Shown: one piece after another, positions 26,022 through 34,972 of the stretch | How positions within the stretch are numbered: position 1 is the first letter of the stretch | Layout of the letters: each line of letters opens with the position of its first letter | Origin: Paraburkholderia sp. BCC1885 | GTDB lineage: Bacteria; Pseudomonadota; Gammaproteobacteria; Burkholderiales; Burkholderiaceae | DNA length: 64,000 bases | Direction of reading: 5' to 3' | NCBI RefSeq assembly: GCF_900996235.1 | Contig: NZ_CAAJGM010000219.1 | Span: 186,001-250,000 of the forward strand | Notes under the pieces: generated by a model | What the model saw: the letters and a program-made list of their open reading frames with translations, nothing else | Told to the model about the DNA's origin: nothing | The model's database searches: none | Position numbers and translations under genes: made by a program

Positions 26022-26156
26022 TCAGGAAAAGAAACTCCGTTTGACGAAGATCCCCACAAAAAACGCGGCGGCGATGGCCAGCATGATCAGGCCGAGCCGC
26101 AGGTTGCCCGCGCGGATTTCCTCGGGCGTTCGTCGTCGTGGTGGATTGCGGGTCAT
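26022..26156 (-). CDS. Cytochrome oxidase small assembly protein
   Basis: A 44-residue protein, MTRNPPRRRTPEE... followed by one membrane helix (LGLIMLAIAAAFFVGIFVK). Short basic proteins of this build directly follow ctaD in Burkholderia relatives and are annotated as small oxidase assembly proteins. In those clusters Cox11/CtaG comes next, but here only 27-36 bp separate this stop from the DUF2970 gene. It starts 26 bp after ctaD ends. Confidence 0.72.
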   Translation of the reverse strand: MTRNPPRRRTPEEIRAGNLRLGLIMLAIAAAFFVGIFVKRSFFS

Positions 26157-26182
26157 GCTGGAGTTTCTCGGTACTTCAAACG

Positions 26183-27799
26183 TTATTCGACGGTCGGCGG
26201 ATTTTCGAACGTGTGGAACGGAGCCGGGCTCGGCACGGTCCATTCGAGGCCCGTTGCGCCGTCCCACGGCTTGTCGCCGGCCTTTTCGAGTTCGCCGCCG
26301 CCACGGTAAGCCGGCAGCGCCACCGCAAACAGGAAGTACACCTGAGCGAGGCCGAAACCGAACGCGCCGATGGTGATGACCTGGTTCCAGTCGGTGAACT
26401 GCGCCGGATAATCTGCGTAACGACGCGGCATGCCTGCAAGACCCACGAAGTGCATCGGCAGGAAGGCGAGGTTGAAGAAGATCATCGAGGCCCAGAAGTG
26501 GATCTTGCCGCGCGTCTCGTTGTACATCCAGCCGGTCCACTTCGGCGACCAGTAGTACCAGCCGGAGAAGAGACCAAACAGCGAGCCCGCCACCAGCACG
26601 TAATGGAAGTGCGCCACCACGAAGTAGGTGCCGTGATACTGGATGTCGAGCGGCGCCATGGCGAGCATCAGGCCCGTCAGACCGCCGAACGTGAACACGA
26701 ACAGGAAGCCCACCGCGAACAGCATCGGCGTTTCGAAGGTGAGCGAACCGCGCCACATCGTGGCCACCCAGTTGAACACCTTCACGCCGGTCGGCACGGC
26801 AATCAGCATCGTGGCGTACATGAAGAACAACTGGCCGGTCACCGGCATGCCGGTGGCGAACATGTGGTGCGCCCAGACCATGAACGACAGAATGGCGATC
26901 GACGACGTGGCGTACACCATCGAGCTATAGCCGAACAGCGGCTTGCGCGCGAAGGCCGGGATCACCTGCGAGACGATCCCGAACGCCGGCAAGATCATGA
27001 TGTACACCTCGGGGTGTCCGAAGAACCAGAAGATATGCTGGTACATCACCGGATCGCCGCCGCCCGCCGCGTTGAAAAACGACGTGCCGAAGTGGCGGTC
27101 GAACAGCAGCATGGTGATCGCGCCGGCCAGAACCGGCATCACGGCGATCAGCAGGTAAGCGGTGATAAGCCACGTCCACACGAACATCGGCATCTTCATC
27201 AGCGTGAGACCCGGCGCGCGCATATTCAGGATCGTCACCACGATGTTGATGCCGCCCATGATCGACGAGGCGCCCATCAGGTGGACCGCGAAGATCGCGA
27301 AGTCCATGCCCGGCCCCATCTGCGTGGAAAGCGGCGCGTACAGCGTCCAGCCCGCAGCCGTGGCGCCGCCGGGCGCGAAAAACGAACCCACCAGCAGGAC
27401 CGCCGCCACCGGCAGCAGCCAGAAGCTGAAGTTGTTCATGCGCGCGAAGGCCATGTCCGAGGCGCCGATCTGCAGCGGCACCATCCAGTTCGCAAAGCCC
27501 ACGAAGGCCGGCATGATCGCGCCGAACACCATGATCAGACCGTGCATGGTGGTCAACTGATTGAAGAACTCGGGACGCATGATCTGCAGACCCGGTTCGA
27601 ACAGCTCGGCACGGATCAACAGCGCCATCACGCCCCCGGAGAGGAACATGGTGAACGAGAAGATCAGGTACAGCGTACCGATATCCTTGTGATTGGTGGC
27701 ATACAGCCAGCGACGCCAGCCGTGCGGCGTCCCATGAGCATGGGGGTCACCGTGGACGTGCTCGTGGCCCGCAACTACATCGTGTCCAACGCTAGACAT
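26183..27799 (-). CDS. ctaD: Cytochrome c oxidase subunit I
   Basis: A 538-residue catalytic subunit of the aa3 oxidase holding heme a, heme a3 and CuB. About twelve transmembrane helices are preceded by a His-rich cytoplasmic N-terminus (HEHVHGDPHAHGTPHGWRRWLYATNHKDIGTLY). Key motifs are MTMHG-type TTMHGLIMVFG (heme a His), FFGHPEVYIMILP (CuB His and the cross-linked His-Tyr region), VWAHHMF (CuB His pair) and FVVAHFHYVL (heme a3 and heme a His). The start ATG at 27799 has AGGAG six bases upstream. Confidence 0.97.
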   Translation of the reverse strand: MSSVGHDVVAGHEHVHGDPHAHGTPHGWRRWLYATNHKDIGTLYLIFSFTMFLSGGVMALLIRAELFEPGLQIMRPEFFNQLTTMHGLIMVFGAIMPAFVGFANWMVPLQIGASDMAFARMNNFSFWLLPVAAVLLVGSFFAPGGATAAGWTLYAPLSTQMGPGMDFAIFAVHLMGASSIMGGINIVVTILNMRAPGLTLMKMPMFVWTWLITAYLLIAVMPVLAGAITMLLFDRHFGTSFFNAAGGGDPVMYQHIFWFFGHPEVYIMILPAFGIVSQVIPAFARKPLFGYSSMVYATSSIAILSFMVWAHHMFATGMPVTGQLFFMYATMLIAVPTGVKVFNWVATMWRGSLTFETPMLFAVGFLFVFTFGGLTGLMLAMAPLDIQYHGTYFVVAHFHYVLVAGSLFGLFSGWYYWSPKWTGWMYNETRGKIHFWASMIFFNLAFLPMHFVGLAGMPRRYADYPAQFTDWNQVITIGAFGFGLAQVYFLFAVALPAYRGGGELEKAGDKPWDGATGLEWTVPSPAPFHTFENPPTVE

Positions 27800-27842
27800 G
27801 ACAATCTCCTAAAGCTGATTCTGCGTACTGACCATGAACACG

Positions 27843-29444
27843 TCAGGCAGCCGGGCTGATCTGGACTCGCCGGGCTTCTTTGGCGTCGCTACCGCCGGTG
27901 ACCGTTTCCGGTTTCTTTAAAATAATGTGATCTTCAGCAATGCCGGCAGCCTTCAGCGCATCGCGCACGGCTTCGGCGCGGCTCTTTGCCAGCTTCGCGT
28001 TGACGTCGGCCGAGCCGGTCGCGTCAGTAAAGCCTGACAGCGTGAACTTCGCATCCGGATGCGCCTTGGCGTAATCCGCCGCTGCGCTGACCGCGGCCTT
28101 CGCATCGTCCGGCAGCGTGCTCTTGCCGGTATCGAAATAGACGCTGGCCGGCAACGCAGCCGCCTGCGACGCAGAGTTGTCCGCAGCACCGGCCGCCGGA
28201 GCCGCGCTGGCCGCGCCTGCATCCGAGGCTGCCGCTGCGCCGCTCGCGCCCGCTGCCGCCGCCGCGAGGTGGTCGCCGCCTTCCGGCAGCTTGCCGTTAC
28301 GGGCGTCCGCGACCTGCTTCGGCTGAAGAATATCGCCGGTGTGGTTGCCCCACGAGTTACGTTCGAAGGTGATGACCGACGCGATCTCGACGTCGTTCAG
28401 GGTCGGCGCCCACGACGGCATCGCATTCTTGCCCTTCAGCACGATGCTCACGTGCTGGGCGATCGGGCCATTGGCAATCTTGCTGCCGTCGAGCGCCGGG
28501 AAGGCGCCGCCGCCCTTGCCGGTGGGCTGGTGGCAGACCGCGCAGTTCGACGCGTAGACCTTGCCGCCACGCTCCATCAACTCGGCCAAGGTGTAGGTCT
28601 TGTTGGGATCGTCGGCGCCAGCGGCCATTTTCTTCTTCTGGTCGTCGACCCACTTCGCATAGTCGTCGGCGGAAAGCACTTCGACCACCACCGGCATGAA
28701 CGCGTGCTCCTTGCCGCACAGTTCGGTGCAGAAGCCGCGGAAGGTGCCGGTCTTGTCGGCCTTGAACCACGTGTCGCGCACGAAGCCCGGAATCGCGTCC
28801 TGCTTCACGCCGAAGGCCGGCACATACCAGGAGTGGACCACGTCGTTCGCCGTGGTGATGATGCGGATTTTCTTGTCGACCGGAACCACGAGGGGGTTGT
28901 CGACTTCCTGCAGGTAAGTATCCGAGATGGGCTGCTGGCCGTCGGTCTCGGCGCGCGGCGTGGCGAGCGTGGAGAGGAAGCTGATGCCCTCGCCCGGACC
29001 CTTGACGTAGTCATAGCCCCACTTCCACTGGTAGCCGGTCACCTTGATGGTGAGGTCGGAGTTGGTGGTGTCCTTCATCGCCACCACGGTTTTGGTGGCG
29101 GGCAGCGCCATCAGCACGACGATGATGAATGGGACGATCGTCCAGATGATTTCGACCGTGGTGCTTTCGTGGAAATGGGCGGCCTTGTGGCCTTTCGACT
29201 TGCGGTGAGCAAAGACCGAATAGAACATCACCCCGAACACGCCCACGAAGATCACGGTACACAGGATCAACATGAAGGAGTGCAGGTGATAGAGCTCCTC
29301 AGCAATAGCGGTAGCAGGCGGCTGGAGGTTGATCTCGTTGACGGCGGGGCCTCCCGGACTGTCGCCCACGGCCAGCGCAGCGCCAGCGAAGAGCAGTCCG
29401 GTAAGCGCCAGCCCGCCCATGAGGGCTCGCTTGATTGTTTTCAT
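27843..29444 (-). CDS. ctaC: Cytochrome c oxidase subunit II with cytochrome c and OmpA domains
   Basis: A 533-residue extended subunit II. A signal peptide (MKTIKRALMGGLALTGLLFAGAALA) is followed by two membrane helices (about 50-78 and 95-118). The CuA domain has all ligands (H204, C239, C243, H247, M250 in CTELCGKEHAFM). A class I cytochrome c domain (C301-AV-C304-H305, axial Met in NAMPSW at 342) follows. After an Ala-rich linker comes an OmpA-type peptidoglycan-binding domain (about 433-533: ASVYFDTGKSTLPDDA … KSRAEAVRDAL). The ATG at 29444 has AAGGAAG upstream. The caa3-like part accepts electrons directly from periplasmic cytochromes. The OmpA end may tie the enzyme to the cell wall. 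Confidence 0.94.
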   Translation of the reverse strand: MKTIKRALMGGLALTGLLFAGAALAVGDSPGGPAVNEINLQPPATAIAEELYHLHSFMLILCTVIFVGVFGVMFYSVFAHRKSKGHKAAHFHESTTVEIIWTIVPFIIVVLMALPATKTVVAMKDTTNSDLTIKVTGYQWKWGYDYVKGPGEGISFLSTLATPRAETDGQQPISDTYLQEVDNPLVVPVDKKIRIITTANDVVHSWYVPAFGVKQDAIPGFVRDTWFKADKTGTFRGFCTELCGKEHAFMPVVVEVLSADDYAKWVDDQKKKMAAGADDPNKTYTLAELMERGGKVYASNCAVCHQPTGKGGGAFPALDGSKIANGPIAQHVSIVLKGKNAMPSWAPTLNDVEIASVITFERNSWGNHTGDILQPKQVADARNGKLPEGGDHLAAAAAGASGAAAASDAGAASAAPAAGAADNSASQAAALPASVYFDTGKSTLPDDAKAAVSAAADYAKAHPDAKFTLSGFTDATGSADVNAKLAKSRAEAVRDALKAAGIAEDHIILKKPETVTGGSDAKEARRVQISPAA

Positions 29445-29532
29445 AGCTTCCTTACCCAAATTTTCCATTCAAACCCTCGACCCCGCTGGAAGGCTGTCTC
29501 GCGCTCCCCCTGAACGGCGCGAGACTCGTGCG

Positions 29533-30006
29533 CTAACACCGCCTGAGCCACATGCGCAATTCGCCTGCAAATTGCGCGCGCCGATACTGCGCGAGGTGTT
29601 GCCCGATCATGATCGTCTGGCCACGCGAGACCAGTTTGATGTGGTCACGCGGCGTTGCGCCCGGCTCAATCTGCACCCAGCGTGGATTGAATTCGAACTG
29701 CGTGACGTGTTCCGCGCTGACCCGCTCGATGACGAGCCGGTTCGGAAACAGCCTGATGCGTTCGTAATCCACAGCATGACGCGCGTAAATTGCAAAAGCG
29801 ATACCGACCGCCACCAACTCGATGCCGGTGAACGGCAGCACCAGCCAGGCGCCGATCAGATCCAGCATGAAAGCAATTACCAGCGAGACCACCGCAAGCG
29901 ACAGATAGAAGCATACAAACTGCTTAGGGGAGACCGAACAGTTGCGTTTCATCGTCCAGTCCTTGAGGACCGGTTCCGACTCCGCCAGCAGATCAGATGA
30001 CGCCAT
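29533..30006 (-). CDS. DUF2244 membrane protein
   Basis: A 157-residue protein with two adjacent membrane helices (FVCFYLSLAVVSLVIAFMLDLIGAWLVLPFTGIELVAVGIAFAIYARHA) and a cytosolic C-terminal half containing ERIRLFPNRLVIERV and FNPRWVQIE. This is the DUF2244 family, found beside cytochrome oxidase genes. Function unknown. The start ATG at 30006 has GGAG six bases upstream. It lies 88 bp upstream of ctaC, possibly at the head of the oxidase operon. Confidence 0.8.
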   Translation of the reverse strand: MASSDLLAESEPVLKDWTMKRNCSVSPKQFVCFYLSLAVVSLVIAFMLDLIGAWLVLPFTGIELVAVGIAFAIYARHAVDYERIRLFPNRLVIERVSAEHVTQFEFNPRWVQIEPGATPRDHIKLVSRGQTIMIGQHLAQYRRAQFAGELRMWLRRC

Positions 30007-30274
30007 CGCTGTCTCCTGCGAGTTGCCTCTTAACCGTGCCTGTTGCCAGTTCGTGCCACCCTTTGCTGCTGTCCAGCTCTTCGGGCCTGCCGCCGCGGAG
30101 GTAGGATCTCCGAGCGACAAACTGACGCATTATAGGCGCGTTCAATGGCATCCACAAGCAACGCCCTATCGGGCTGGAAGCCACGTCCGGCAAGCCTTTG
30201 CGCCATTTTGACGCATCTGGCGAGACTGTTTTGCCCTGCTAATTTCAGACATAACAGATGCCCTCTTTACCGCT

Positions 30275-31258
30275 TCAACGATTCTTCGACGGACCTCGTC
30301 CGATGTCCTCGAGACGGACGATGCCGTGTCCTTCGGCGGTCATGCGCGGCACCGCTTTCCAGGCATGCCCGTAGATCACCTCGAAGGTCAGGGCAAGCGT
30401 GCCGTCGGCACGGCGGCGTGCTTCCAGCGCCGCCAGCAGCGCCTTGTGCAGACGCCGGGAATGCACCGGCACGGCCGCGGCCGCATGGGCGTCGCCCTCG
30501 CGCCGAAACGGATAAGCGCCCCAGCGGCGCACATCCGCGAGCAGCGACTGCGGCGACTTGTAGGTGATCGTGATGGTCTCCTGATCCATTACCGGGATTT
30601 CAAAGCCGCTTTCCACCAGCATATCGCCGAGGTCGTGCATATCGACGAAATCGATCACATGCTTCGCGGACGGCACGCCGTATGCGGCTTCCACTTCGGC
30701 GTAGGCGCCGCGCAATTCCTTCAGTGTATCGGGGCCAAGCGTGCTGAACATCAGTAGACCACCTACCTTGAGCACACGCTGCCATTCTGGAAACACCAGA
30801 TCGGGCCGCGAATGCCAGTGCAGCGCCAGGTTCGACCAGAGGAATTCGAAGGCGCCCGCCGCGAACGGCAAAGCGGAGAAGTCGGCCTGGGCGAAGCGCG
30901 GACCGCGCGCACCGAGCGCCTTGCCGATCGAAGCCGGCAGGAAGCGCCGCCAGCTCGTGTCGCCGGCATCGTGATGCAGCGCGCGGCTGAGCATGGCGTG
31001 CGAGAGGTCGGTGCCGAACACCGGCGCTTCGGGAAAGCGCTCGCGCAGGCCCGGCAGGTCGTCGCCCATGCCGCAGCCCGCGTCGAGCACGCTGGCCGGG
31101 CTGACCTTGATGTATTCGAGACGCTCGCGCATGCGTTGCGCAATTTCGCGCGGCAGGAACGCCACGTCGTCGAAGGTCGCGGCGCGGCGGTCGAAAATCC
31201 GCTGAAGGCGCCGGGAATCATAGGCCGGACGGCTAGATTGTGCGGGAGTGGGGGGCAT
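30275..31258 (-). CDS. bioC: SAM-dependent methyltransferase, BioC-like
   Basis: A 327-residue class I methyltransferase. The SAM motif is VLDAGCGMGDDLPGLRERFPEAPVFGTDLSHAML (motif I and acidic loop), then FEFLWSNLALHWHSRPDLVFPEWQRVLKVGGLLMFSTLGPDTLKEL, which is the BioC pattern. BioC methylates malonyl-ACP at the start of biotin synthesis. No other bio gene is adjacent, so the substrate call rests on sequence alone. The start ATG at 31258 was chosen over an upstream extension because MPPTPAQSSRP is followed by the conserved core. It is divergent from comF. Confidence 0.8.
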   Translation of the reverse strand: MPPTPAQSSRPAYDSRRLQRIFDRRAATFDDVAFLPREIAQRMRERLEYIKVSPASVLDAGCGMGDDLPGLRERFPEAPVFGTDLSHAMLSRALHHDAGDTSWRRFLPASIGKALGARGPRFAQADFSALPFAAGAFEFLWSNLALHWHSRPDLVFPEWQRVLKVGGLLMFSTLGPDTLKELRGAYAEVEAAYGVPSAKHVIDFVDMHDLGDMLVESGFEIPVMDQETITITYKSPQSLLADVRRWGAYPFRREGDAHAAAAVPVHSRRLHKALLAALEARRRADGTLALTFEVIYGHAWKAVPRMTAEGHGIVRLEDIGRGPSKNR

Positions 31259-31342
31259 GGGAGTCACATGGACGAAGAGCTCGAAGTATACTCGCTCGCT
31301 CCCCTCCATTCAGCGCAGGAGGCCTTCGCGGGCGGTCCATCG

Positions 31343-32155
31343 ATGCATATTCCGGCATCCGTTTCTTCACCTTGCGGCCGGCTTGCAGAATTTGCAACCC
31401 GGCTCGGTTCGTCGCGGCCGCGCCTCGCGCACGCCGTTCTGCCGAACCTGTGCGCATTGTGCGGCAATTTGTCGCAGAACGTGCTCTGCCGGGGCTGCGA
31501 CGAAGCCTATGCGAATGAAACGCGCCTGCGTTGCCTCGTCTGCGCGGTGCCTTTGCCGGCGCGATTCGCGTCGTCCACGGCAAGCCGCTCGCGGCCAGAC
31601 GGGCGCATGGGCCGCTACCACTGCACGGATTGCCTCACCCATCCACCGCCATTCGACGCCACCCTGACCCTCGCCGACTACCGCGCGCCGCTCGATACGC
31701 TGGCGGTCGGCCTGAAGTTTCGCGCCCGGCTGATGCTCGCCGACGAATTCGCGCAACGGCTCGCCCGTCTCGCGCACGATATGCTCGACGCATCGCAATG
31801 GCCAGACGTGATCGCGCCGGTGCCGCTGGCGGCGAAGCGCCTCGTCGAGCGCGGCTACAACCAGGCATGGCAGATTGCGAAGCCGCTCGGCCGGGCGTTG
31901 CAGGTGCGCAGCGACGCCACGCTGCTCGCCCGCGTGATCGAAACCGCGCCGCAATCGCGGCTCGATCTGGACGCGCGGCGTCAGAACGTGGGCCGGGCGT
32001 TTCGGGTCGACGGGCCGGTAGAGGGCCTACATGTGGCCGTCGTCGACGACGTGATGACCACCGGCGCCACCCTCGAAGCACTCGCCCTTGTCCTGAAGGC
32101 GGCCGGCGCGCGCCGCGTGACCAATTTCGTCGCCCTGCGCACGCCGAAAAACTAG
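31343..32155 (+). CDS. comF: ComF-family phosphoribosyltransferase-like protein
   Basis: A 270-residue protein with an N-terminal zinc finger (CALCG…CRGCDEAY…CLVCAVPLP…CTDC) and a C-terminal type I phosphoribosyltransferase domain with the PRPP motif VAVVDDVMTTGATL. ComF proteins aid DNA uptake or transfer between membrane and cytosol in competent bacteria, but most proteobacterial members are uncharacterised. The start may be ATG 31343 or ATG 31268 (with GGGAG). The first leaves room for the divergent bioC promoter. trmL follows 40 bp later. Confidence 0.87.
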   Translation: MHIPASVSSPCGRLAEFATRLGSSRPRLAHAVLPNLCALCGNLSQNVLCRGCDEAYANETRLRCLVCAVPLPARFASSTASRSRPDGRMGRYHCTDCLTHPPPFDATLTLADYRAPLDTLAVGLKFRARLMLADEFAQRLARLAHDMLDASQWPDVIAPVPLAAKRLVERGYNQAWQIAKPLGRALQVRSDATLLARVIETAPQSRLDLDARRQNVGRAFRVDGPVEGLHVAVVDDVMTTGATLEALALVLKAAGARRVTNFVALRTPKN

Positions 32156-32195
32156 CCTCCGCACGCTCACATCATGGTTTTCACTGGCTCACATC

Positions 32196-32666
32196 ATGTT
32201 TAACGTCGTTCTCGTCGAACCCGAAATTCCGCCGAATACCGGTAACGTCATCCGTCTGTGCGCGAATACCGGCGCGAACCTGCATCTGATCGAACCGCTC
32301 GGCTTCCCGCTCGACGACGCCAAGATGCGGCGCGCCGGCCTCGACTATCACGAGTACGCGCAGATGCACGTGCATACCGACTGGGCGGCGTTTTTGGCCA
32401 AAGAGTCGCCGGACCCGGCGCGGATGTTCGCCTTCACCACGCGCGGCTCGGGCGCCTTTCACGCGCATGCTTTCCAGCCCGGCGACTGGTTCGTGTTCGG
32501 CGCGGAAACGCGCGGCCTGCCCGCCGCCGTGCTGGAACAGTTCGCGCCTGAACAACGGGTGCGCCTGCCGATGCGGCCCGGCAATCGCAGCCTGAACCTG
32601 TCGAATACGGTCGCTGTAGTGGTGTTCGAAGCGTGGCGTCAGGCCGGCTTCGAAGGCGGCGCCTGA
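32196..32666 (+). CDS. trmL: tRNA (cytidine(34)-2'-O)-methyltransferase
   Basis: A 156-residue SPOUT-class enzyme that 2'-O-methylates the wobble base of tRNA-Leu isoacceptors. Visible signatures are MFNVVLVEPEIPPNTGNVIRLCANTGANLHLIEPLGFPLDD at the N-terminus and, in the C-terminal knot, VFGAETRGLP and RLPMRPGNRSLNLSNTVAVVVFEAWRQ. Length and both motifs are complete. Its last 28 bases overlap the convergent macrodomain gene. Confidence 0.94.
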   Translation: MFNVVLVEPEIPPNTGNVIRLCANTGANLHLIEPLGFPLDDAKMRRAGLDYHEYAQMHVHTDWAAFLAKESPDPARMFAFTTRGSGAFHAHAFQPGDWFVFGAETRGLPAAVLEQFAPEQRVRLPMRPGNRSLNLSNTVAVVVFEAWRQAGFEGGA

Positions 32667-33202
32667 CGCTGCCGCGCAGCCAGCGCGGCGAGCCTCGACT
32701 CGTAGCGCGCGAACATCGCGTCATCAAAACAGGCGAACAGCACGCGCTCGATGGACGGCGTGCGCGGCAGCGTCCCGAGCACCGCGTCGAGCGCGATGTC
32801 GACGGCCGCGTCGGCGGGAAACCGGTAGACCCCGCAACTGATGGCGGGGAAAGCGATGCTCCTGCAGTGCGCCTGCTGCGCGAGTTCGAGCGAGCGCCGA
32901 TAGCACGACGCCAGCAATTCGGCCTCGCCTCGGCCGCCGCCGTGCCAGACCGGTCCCACTGCGTGAATCACGTGTTTGGCCGGCAACTGGTAGCCGGCGG
33001 TGAGTTTGGCGTCGCCGGTCGCGCAACCGCCCAGCGTCTCGCATTCGCGCAACAACGCGCGCCCCGCCGCGCGATGAATCGCGCCGTCCACGCCTCCACC
33101 GCCCAGCAGCGAGGTATTCGCCGCATTGACGATGGCGTCGACCGCCAGCGTCGTAATGTCGACAACCCGCGCTTCGAGCGAACAATGACCTGATGTGAGC
33201 AT
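32639..33202 (-). CDS. ymdB: Macrodomain O-acetyl-ADP-ribose deacetylase
   Basis: A 187-residue MacroD/YmdB-type macrodomain. The catalytic loop NAANTSLLGGGGVDGAIHRAAG is intact, followed by the second ribose-phosphate loop SIAFPAISCGVYRFP and ECETLGGCATGDAKLTAGYQLPAKHVIHAVGP. It removes ADP-ribose or acetyl-ADP-ribose and, in E. coli, also modulates RNase III. The ATG at 33202 has GCGAGG six bases upstream. An ATG at 33217 is also possible. It overlaps trmL tail to tail. Confidence 0.9.
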   Translation of the reverse strand: MLTSGHCSLEARVVDITTLAVDAIVNAANTSLLGGGGVDGAIHRAAGRALLRECETLGGCATGDAKLTAGYQLPAKHVIHAVGPVWHGGGRGEAELLASCYRRSLELAQQAHCRSIAFPAISCGVYRFPADAAVDIALDAVLGTLPRTPSIERVLFACFDDAMFARYESRLAALAARQRQAPPSKPA

Positions 33203-33272
33203 GGAGAACCTCGCCATCCGAAACGTCGATAAGACGTGGACAGCGAAGCGAGGACAACCGTTCAGTCGTTCT

Positions 33273-34271
33273 TTATTCGGCCTTGGCGTCGCGGCGTAGC
33301 AGCGCACTGACGGCGTCACGCGCCGCGACACCGTCGAACAGCACCGCGCAGACAGCCTGCGTGATCGGCATGTCGATCGCATGCGCCCGCGCGATCGACA
33401 GCACGGCCTGGGCGCAGCGCACCCCTTCGGCAACATGCCCCAGCGCGCCGAGGATATCGTCGAGCGTGCGTCCCGAAGCCAGTTGCATACCCACCGTGCG
33501 GTTGCGCGACAGGTCGCCGGTGGCGGTCAGAATCAGATCGCCCAGGCCGGTCAAACCGGTAAACGTCTCCGCCCGCCCGCCCAAGGTCACGCCAAGGCGC
33601 GACATTTCGGCCAGACCACGCGTGATCAGCGCGGCCCGCGCGTTAAGCCCGAGACCGAGCCCATCGGCGATACCCGTGGCAATTGCCAGCACGTTCTTCA
33701 CGGCGCCGCCCACTTCCACTCCGACGACGTCGTCACCGGTATAGATGCGCATGGCGCCGTGGTGAAACGCCGCCACCGTGCGCTCGCGGCAAACCGCCGA
33801 GGCGCTGGCGATGGTCAGCGCGACCGGCAAACCCTGCCCGACTTCACGCGCAAAGCTCGGGCCCGACAGCACGCCGTTGCTGGCATGGCCGGCAAGCTCC
33901 GCAGCGACCACCTGATGCGGCATCAACTGGGTATCCGACTCGAAGCCCTTGCACAGCCAGATCACATTGGCGGGGACTTTGCCGGCGGCGCGCATCGCCT
34001 CGAACAGCCCGCGCAAGCCTGCCACCGGCGTGGCAACGACGCACAGGGCGTCGTCCGCCAGCGCGTGAGTCAATGCGGCATTGAGATCGGCTTCATAGCG
34101 AAGTCCGGCCGGCAAGGCCACACCCGCCAGGTAGCGGGCGTTTTCCTGCGTCGCGGCGAGTTCGGCAACCAGCGCCGGCTCGCGCGCCCACAGCACGGTG
34201 TCGTGCCGCACAGCCAGATGGCCCGCGAGAGCGGTGCCCCATGCACCAGCGCCGAGAACGGCGACTTTCAT
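33273..34271 (-). CDS. gpsA: NAD(P)-dependent glycerol-3-phosphate dehydrogenase
   Basis: A 332-residue enzyme that makes sn-glycerol-3-phosphate for phospholipid synthesis. The N-terminal Rossmann motif GAGAWGTALAGHLA, the IWLCKGFESDT region, LSGPSFAREVGQGLP and the catalytic-lysine region VEVGGAVKNVLAIATGIADGLGLGLNARAALITRGLAEM are all present. The start ATG at 34271 gives MKVAVLGAG. It follows secB by 21 bp, a very common secB-gpsA pair. Confidence 0.96.
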   Translation of the reverse strand: MKVAVLGAGAWGTALAGHLAVRHDTVLWAREPALVAELAATQENARYLAGVALPAGLRYEADLNAALTHALADDALCVVATPVAGLRGLFEAMRAAGKVPANVIWLCKGFESDTQLMPHQVVAAELAGHASNGVLSGPSFAREVGQGLPVALTIASASAVCRERTVAAFHHGAMRIYTGDDVVGVEVGGAVKNVLAIATGIADGLGLGLNARAALITRGLAEMSRLGVTLGGRAETFTGLTGLGDLILTATGDLSRNRTVGMQLASGRTLDDILGALGHVAEGVRCAQAVLSIARAHAIDMPITQAVCAVLFDGVAARDAVSALLRRDAKAE

Positions 34272-34292
34272 ACCCGGCACTGCGCGCGACGC

Positions 34293-34763
34293 TTAGTGCG
34301 TAACGCCGTTCTGCGCCGCGCCCTCTTTCGAGCCCATCTGCGCGAGACGTTGCTCGTACAGGGCCTGGAAGTTGATTTCGGCGAGGTGAATCGGCGGGAA
34401 GCCGGCGCGGGTGATCGCGTCGGCAATGTTCGAACGCAGATACGGGAACAGGATCGTCGGGCAGGCAATGCCGACCAGCGGGTCGATCTGTTCAGCCGGA
34501 ATGTTGCGAATGTCGAAAATACCAGCCTGCTTGGCTTCGATCAGGAACGCCACCTTGTCCGCCACTTTGGCCGTCACGGTACCGGTGACGAGGATTTCGA
34601 ACACGGTGTCGGCGAGGCGCTCGGCCTTCACGTCGACTTCGACTTCCACCGACGGCATTTCCTGTTCGAGGAAGATGGCCGGCGAATTCGGCTGCTCGAG
34701 CGACATGTCCTTCAGGTAGATGCGCTGGATGTTGAAGAACGGCTGGTTATTCTCGTCGGACAT
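34293..34763 (-). CDS. secB: Protein-export chaperone SecB
   Basis: A 156-residue cytosolic tetrameric chaperone that holds preproteins unfolded and passes them to SecA. Family landmarks are FNIQRIYLKDMSLEQPNSP near the N-terminus, FEILVTGTVTAKVADKVAFLIEAKQAGIF and the C-terminal LFPYLRSNIADAITRAGFPPIHLAEINFQALYEQR. The start ATG at 34763 has an AGGGA site. It is preceded by grxC (209-bp gap) and followed by gpsA. Confidence 0.96.
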   Translation of the reverse strand: MSDENNQPFFNIQRIYLKDMSLEQPNSPAIFLEQEMPSVEVEVDVKAERLADTVFEILVTGTVTAKVADKVAFLIEAKQAGIFDIRNIPAEQIDPLVGIACPTILFPYLRSNIADAITRAGFPPIHLAEINFQALYEQRLAQMGSKEGAAQNGVTH

Positions 34764-34972
34764 GATTGATATTCCCTGAATGTATTCATAACGGCACGCC
34801 TCGCTGCCAACGCGTGCCGGGTCGATGCGATTCGCGCCGCCCACCGCGGGCGTCGACGAACCGGCTTGGTTTGTTACTGTTTTGCCTGCACGCAGTCGCC
34901 GGAACGACCGCCATGGACAGCTTCAGGCCGCCGGTGAGGCGGCCTCGGGCTCTCTCTTCGACAGGCTGTTGC

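Noticed and set aside
26138..27859. 573-codon open frame on the plus strand
   Set aside because: Antisense to ctaD, His/Arg/Glu-rich, no motif.
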